The translations under genes and the position numbers were made by a program. The notes under the pieces were generated by a model, which was given only the letters and a program-made list of their open reading frames with translations, had not been told where the DNA came from and ran no database searches. A stretch of 64,000 nt of DNA from Amaricoccus sp. GTDB taxonomy: Bacteria > Pseudomonadota > Alphaproteobacteria > Rhodobacterales > Rhodobacteraceae. This document shows, piece by piece, positions 62,876-64,000 of the stretch. Positions within the stretch are counted from its first letter, which is position 1, and each line of letters opens with the position of its first letter. The stretch is from contig NZ_JAGOMQ010000004.1 of the NCBI RefSeq assembly GCF_017993425.1, positions 1 through 64,000 on the forward strand. Direction: 5' to 3'.

Positions 62876-64000
62876 TTGACCGAGATGGTCTATGGCGCGG
62901 CCCCGGCGAAGCCGGGCGAGCCGATCCTGCCGCACTGGTGGCGCACCGTCGACCGCTGGTCGCTCGCCGCCATCCTCGGCCTCTTCCTCGCCGGGATGCT
63001 GCTCGGCCTCGCCGCCTCGCCGCCGCTCGCGGTGAAGAACGGCCTCCCCGCCTTCCACTACGTCACCCGCCAGGCCGCCTTCGGCGCCATGGCGCTGGCC
63101 ACGATGGTCGTCGTCTCGATGCTGTCGCCGGCCACCCTGCGCCGGCTCGGCGTCCTCGCCTTCGCCGGCTCCGTCGTCGCGCTCGCGCTCCTGCCGGCGC
63201 TCGGCACCGACTTCGGCAAGGGCGCGATCCGCTGGTACTCGCTCGGCTTCGTCTCCGTGCAGCCCTCGGAGTTCCTGAAGCCCTCCTTCGCCATCTTCGC
63301 CGCCTGGCTGATGGCCGCCTCCTACGACGTCTCCGGCCCGCCGGGACGCCTCCTCTCCTTCGTCGTCGCCGTGGCGCTGACCGCGACGCTGGCCCTCCAG
63401 CCCGACTTCGGCCAGGCCGGCCTGATCATCGCCACCTGGGGGCTCATGTACTTCGCCGCCGGCGCGCCGGTCCTCCTGCTCGGCGGCGTCGGCGCGGGGG
63501 TGATCGGCGCGGGCTGGTTCGCCTACCACAATTCCGAGCACGTCGCCCGCCGCATCGACGGCTTCCTCGCCTCCGAGGTCGATCCGCGCACCCAGATCGG
63601 CTACGCCACCAACGCCATCCAGGAGGGCGGCTTCCTCGGCGTCGGCCCCGGCAACGGCCAGGTGAAGTGGATCCTGCCGGACGCCCATACCGACTTCATC
63701 ATCGCCGTCGCCGCCGAGGAGTTCGGCCTCATCCTCTGCGTCGTCATCATGGCGCTCTACCTCACCGTCGTCGTCCGCTCGCTGCTGCGCCTCGTCGGCG
63801 AGCGCGACCCGTTCATCCGCCTCGCCGGCACCGGCCTCGCCGTGCTCCTCGGCATGCAGTCGCTCATCAACATGGGCGTCGCGGTCCGCCTCCTGCCCGC
63901 CAAGGGCATGACCCTGCCGCTCATCTCCTACGGCGGCTCGTCGCTGATCGCCGCCGGCCTCGGCCTCGGCGTGCTGCTGGCGCTGACGCGCAAGCGGCCG
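62876..64000 (+). CDS. ftsW: Cell-division lipid II polymerase/flippase FtsW (partial, runs off the window)
   Basis: The SEDS-family protein polymerises septal peptidoglycan with its partner penicillin-binding protein. 375 codons are present and the frame is open at the window end. The start is TTG 62876 with GGAGGG nine bases upstream, giving MTEMVYGAAP, a usual N-terminus in Rhodobacterales; an ATG three codons on is the alternative. About ten helices are seen, with IRWYSLGFVSVQPSEFLKPS, LALQPDFGQAGLIIATWG and the end motif KGMTLPLISYGGSSLIAAGL. The last of these, and the division-cluster style, favour FtsW over RodA. The murG and murC genes would be expected beyond the edge. Confidence 0.9.
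   Translation, partial: MTEMVYGAAPAKPGEPILPHWWRTVDRWSLAAILGLFLAGMLLGLAASPPLAVKNGLPAFHYVTRQAAFGAMALATMVVVSMLSPATLRRLGVLAFAGSVVALALLPALGTDFGKGAIRWYSLGFVSVQPSEFLKPSFAIFAAWLMAASYDVSGPPGRLLSFVVAVALTATLALQPDFGQAGLIIATWGLMYFAAGAPVLLLGGVGAGVIGAGWFAYHNSEHVARRIDGFLASEVDPRTQIGYATNAIQEGGFLGVGPGNGQVKWILPDAHTDFIIAVAAEEFGLILCVVIMALYLTVVVRSLLRLVGERDPFIRLAGTGLAVLLGMQSLINMGVAVRLLPAKGMTLPLISYGGSSLIAAGLGLGVLLALTRKRP

Overview
The window is very GC-rich chromosomal DNA (well above 70% GC by eye). It looks like an alphaproteobacterium of the Rhodobacterales type. The marker genes are an aa3-type cytochrome oxidase subunit IV with a histidine-rich N-terminus, a DUF6476-like membrane protein beside rluD, the rimP-nusA-ylxR/L7Ae-infB order, dnaG followed by rpoD, an RpoH with the RpoH box, and an FtsW beginning MTEMVYG. 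Most of the window is housekeeping. No phage, CRISPR array, conjugation or defence island was seen.

Layout. 0.1-6.6 kb: HAD phosphatase, P-type cation ATPase, lipB, a secreted peptidoglycan-binding-domain protein whose 3' end contains an intrinsic terminator, tRNA-Leu(GAG) and a stand-alone receiver protein. 6.6-10.4 kb: acetyl-CoA acetyltransferase, gabT, and a divergent MerR+XRE+cupin regulator with two matching operator-like sites between them. 10.4-11.1 kb: an AT-richer gap holding a mobile element. 11-20 kb: dapE, a DsbA-family protein, valS, SRAP peptidase, a small secreted protein and an SbmA/YddA-type ABC half-transporter. 20-28.6 kb: a squalene/phytoene synthase-like protein, cimA-cysS, Sua5, acyl-CoA dehydrogenase with an MBL hydrolase, and COX subunit IV. 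28.6-31.6 kb: MFS and BCCT transporters, convergent on a long hairpin. 32-37.6 kb: the rimP-nusA-ylxR-infB operon with a promoter, a short leader containing a terminator, and a final terminator. 38-41.5 kb: an Fe-S protein, argB, two SPOR-like paralogues and two DUF1801 paralogues. 41.6-47 kb: a sugar ABC importer operon split by a repeat. 47-56 kb: two tRNA-Glu genes, recJ, a large RTX-like protein with a near-perfect internal duplication, glpX, a gene remnant, rpoH and rluD. 56-64 kb: dnaG, rpoD, trxC, several small proteins and the start of ftsW.

The most interesting feature is a dispersed, hairpin-rich repeat with a core of about 215 bp. It occurs four times, always between genes, near 10.5, 24.3, 37.8 and 43.9 kb. 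The copy at 10.5 kb is bounded by 14-bp perfect terminal inverted repeats and a perfect 9-bp target duplication, so it looks like a recently moved MITE. The copy at 43.9 kb separates the ATPase gene from the permease genes of the sugar ABC operon. Other notable points are the MerR-XRE-cupin regulator and its paired operators, the 318-bp tandem duplication in the RTX gene, clustered GANTC (CcrM) sites around dnaG and rpoD, and a dnaG promoter that predicts a leaderless transcript. All assignments come from reading motifs and gene order; no database search was run.
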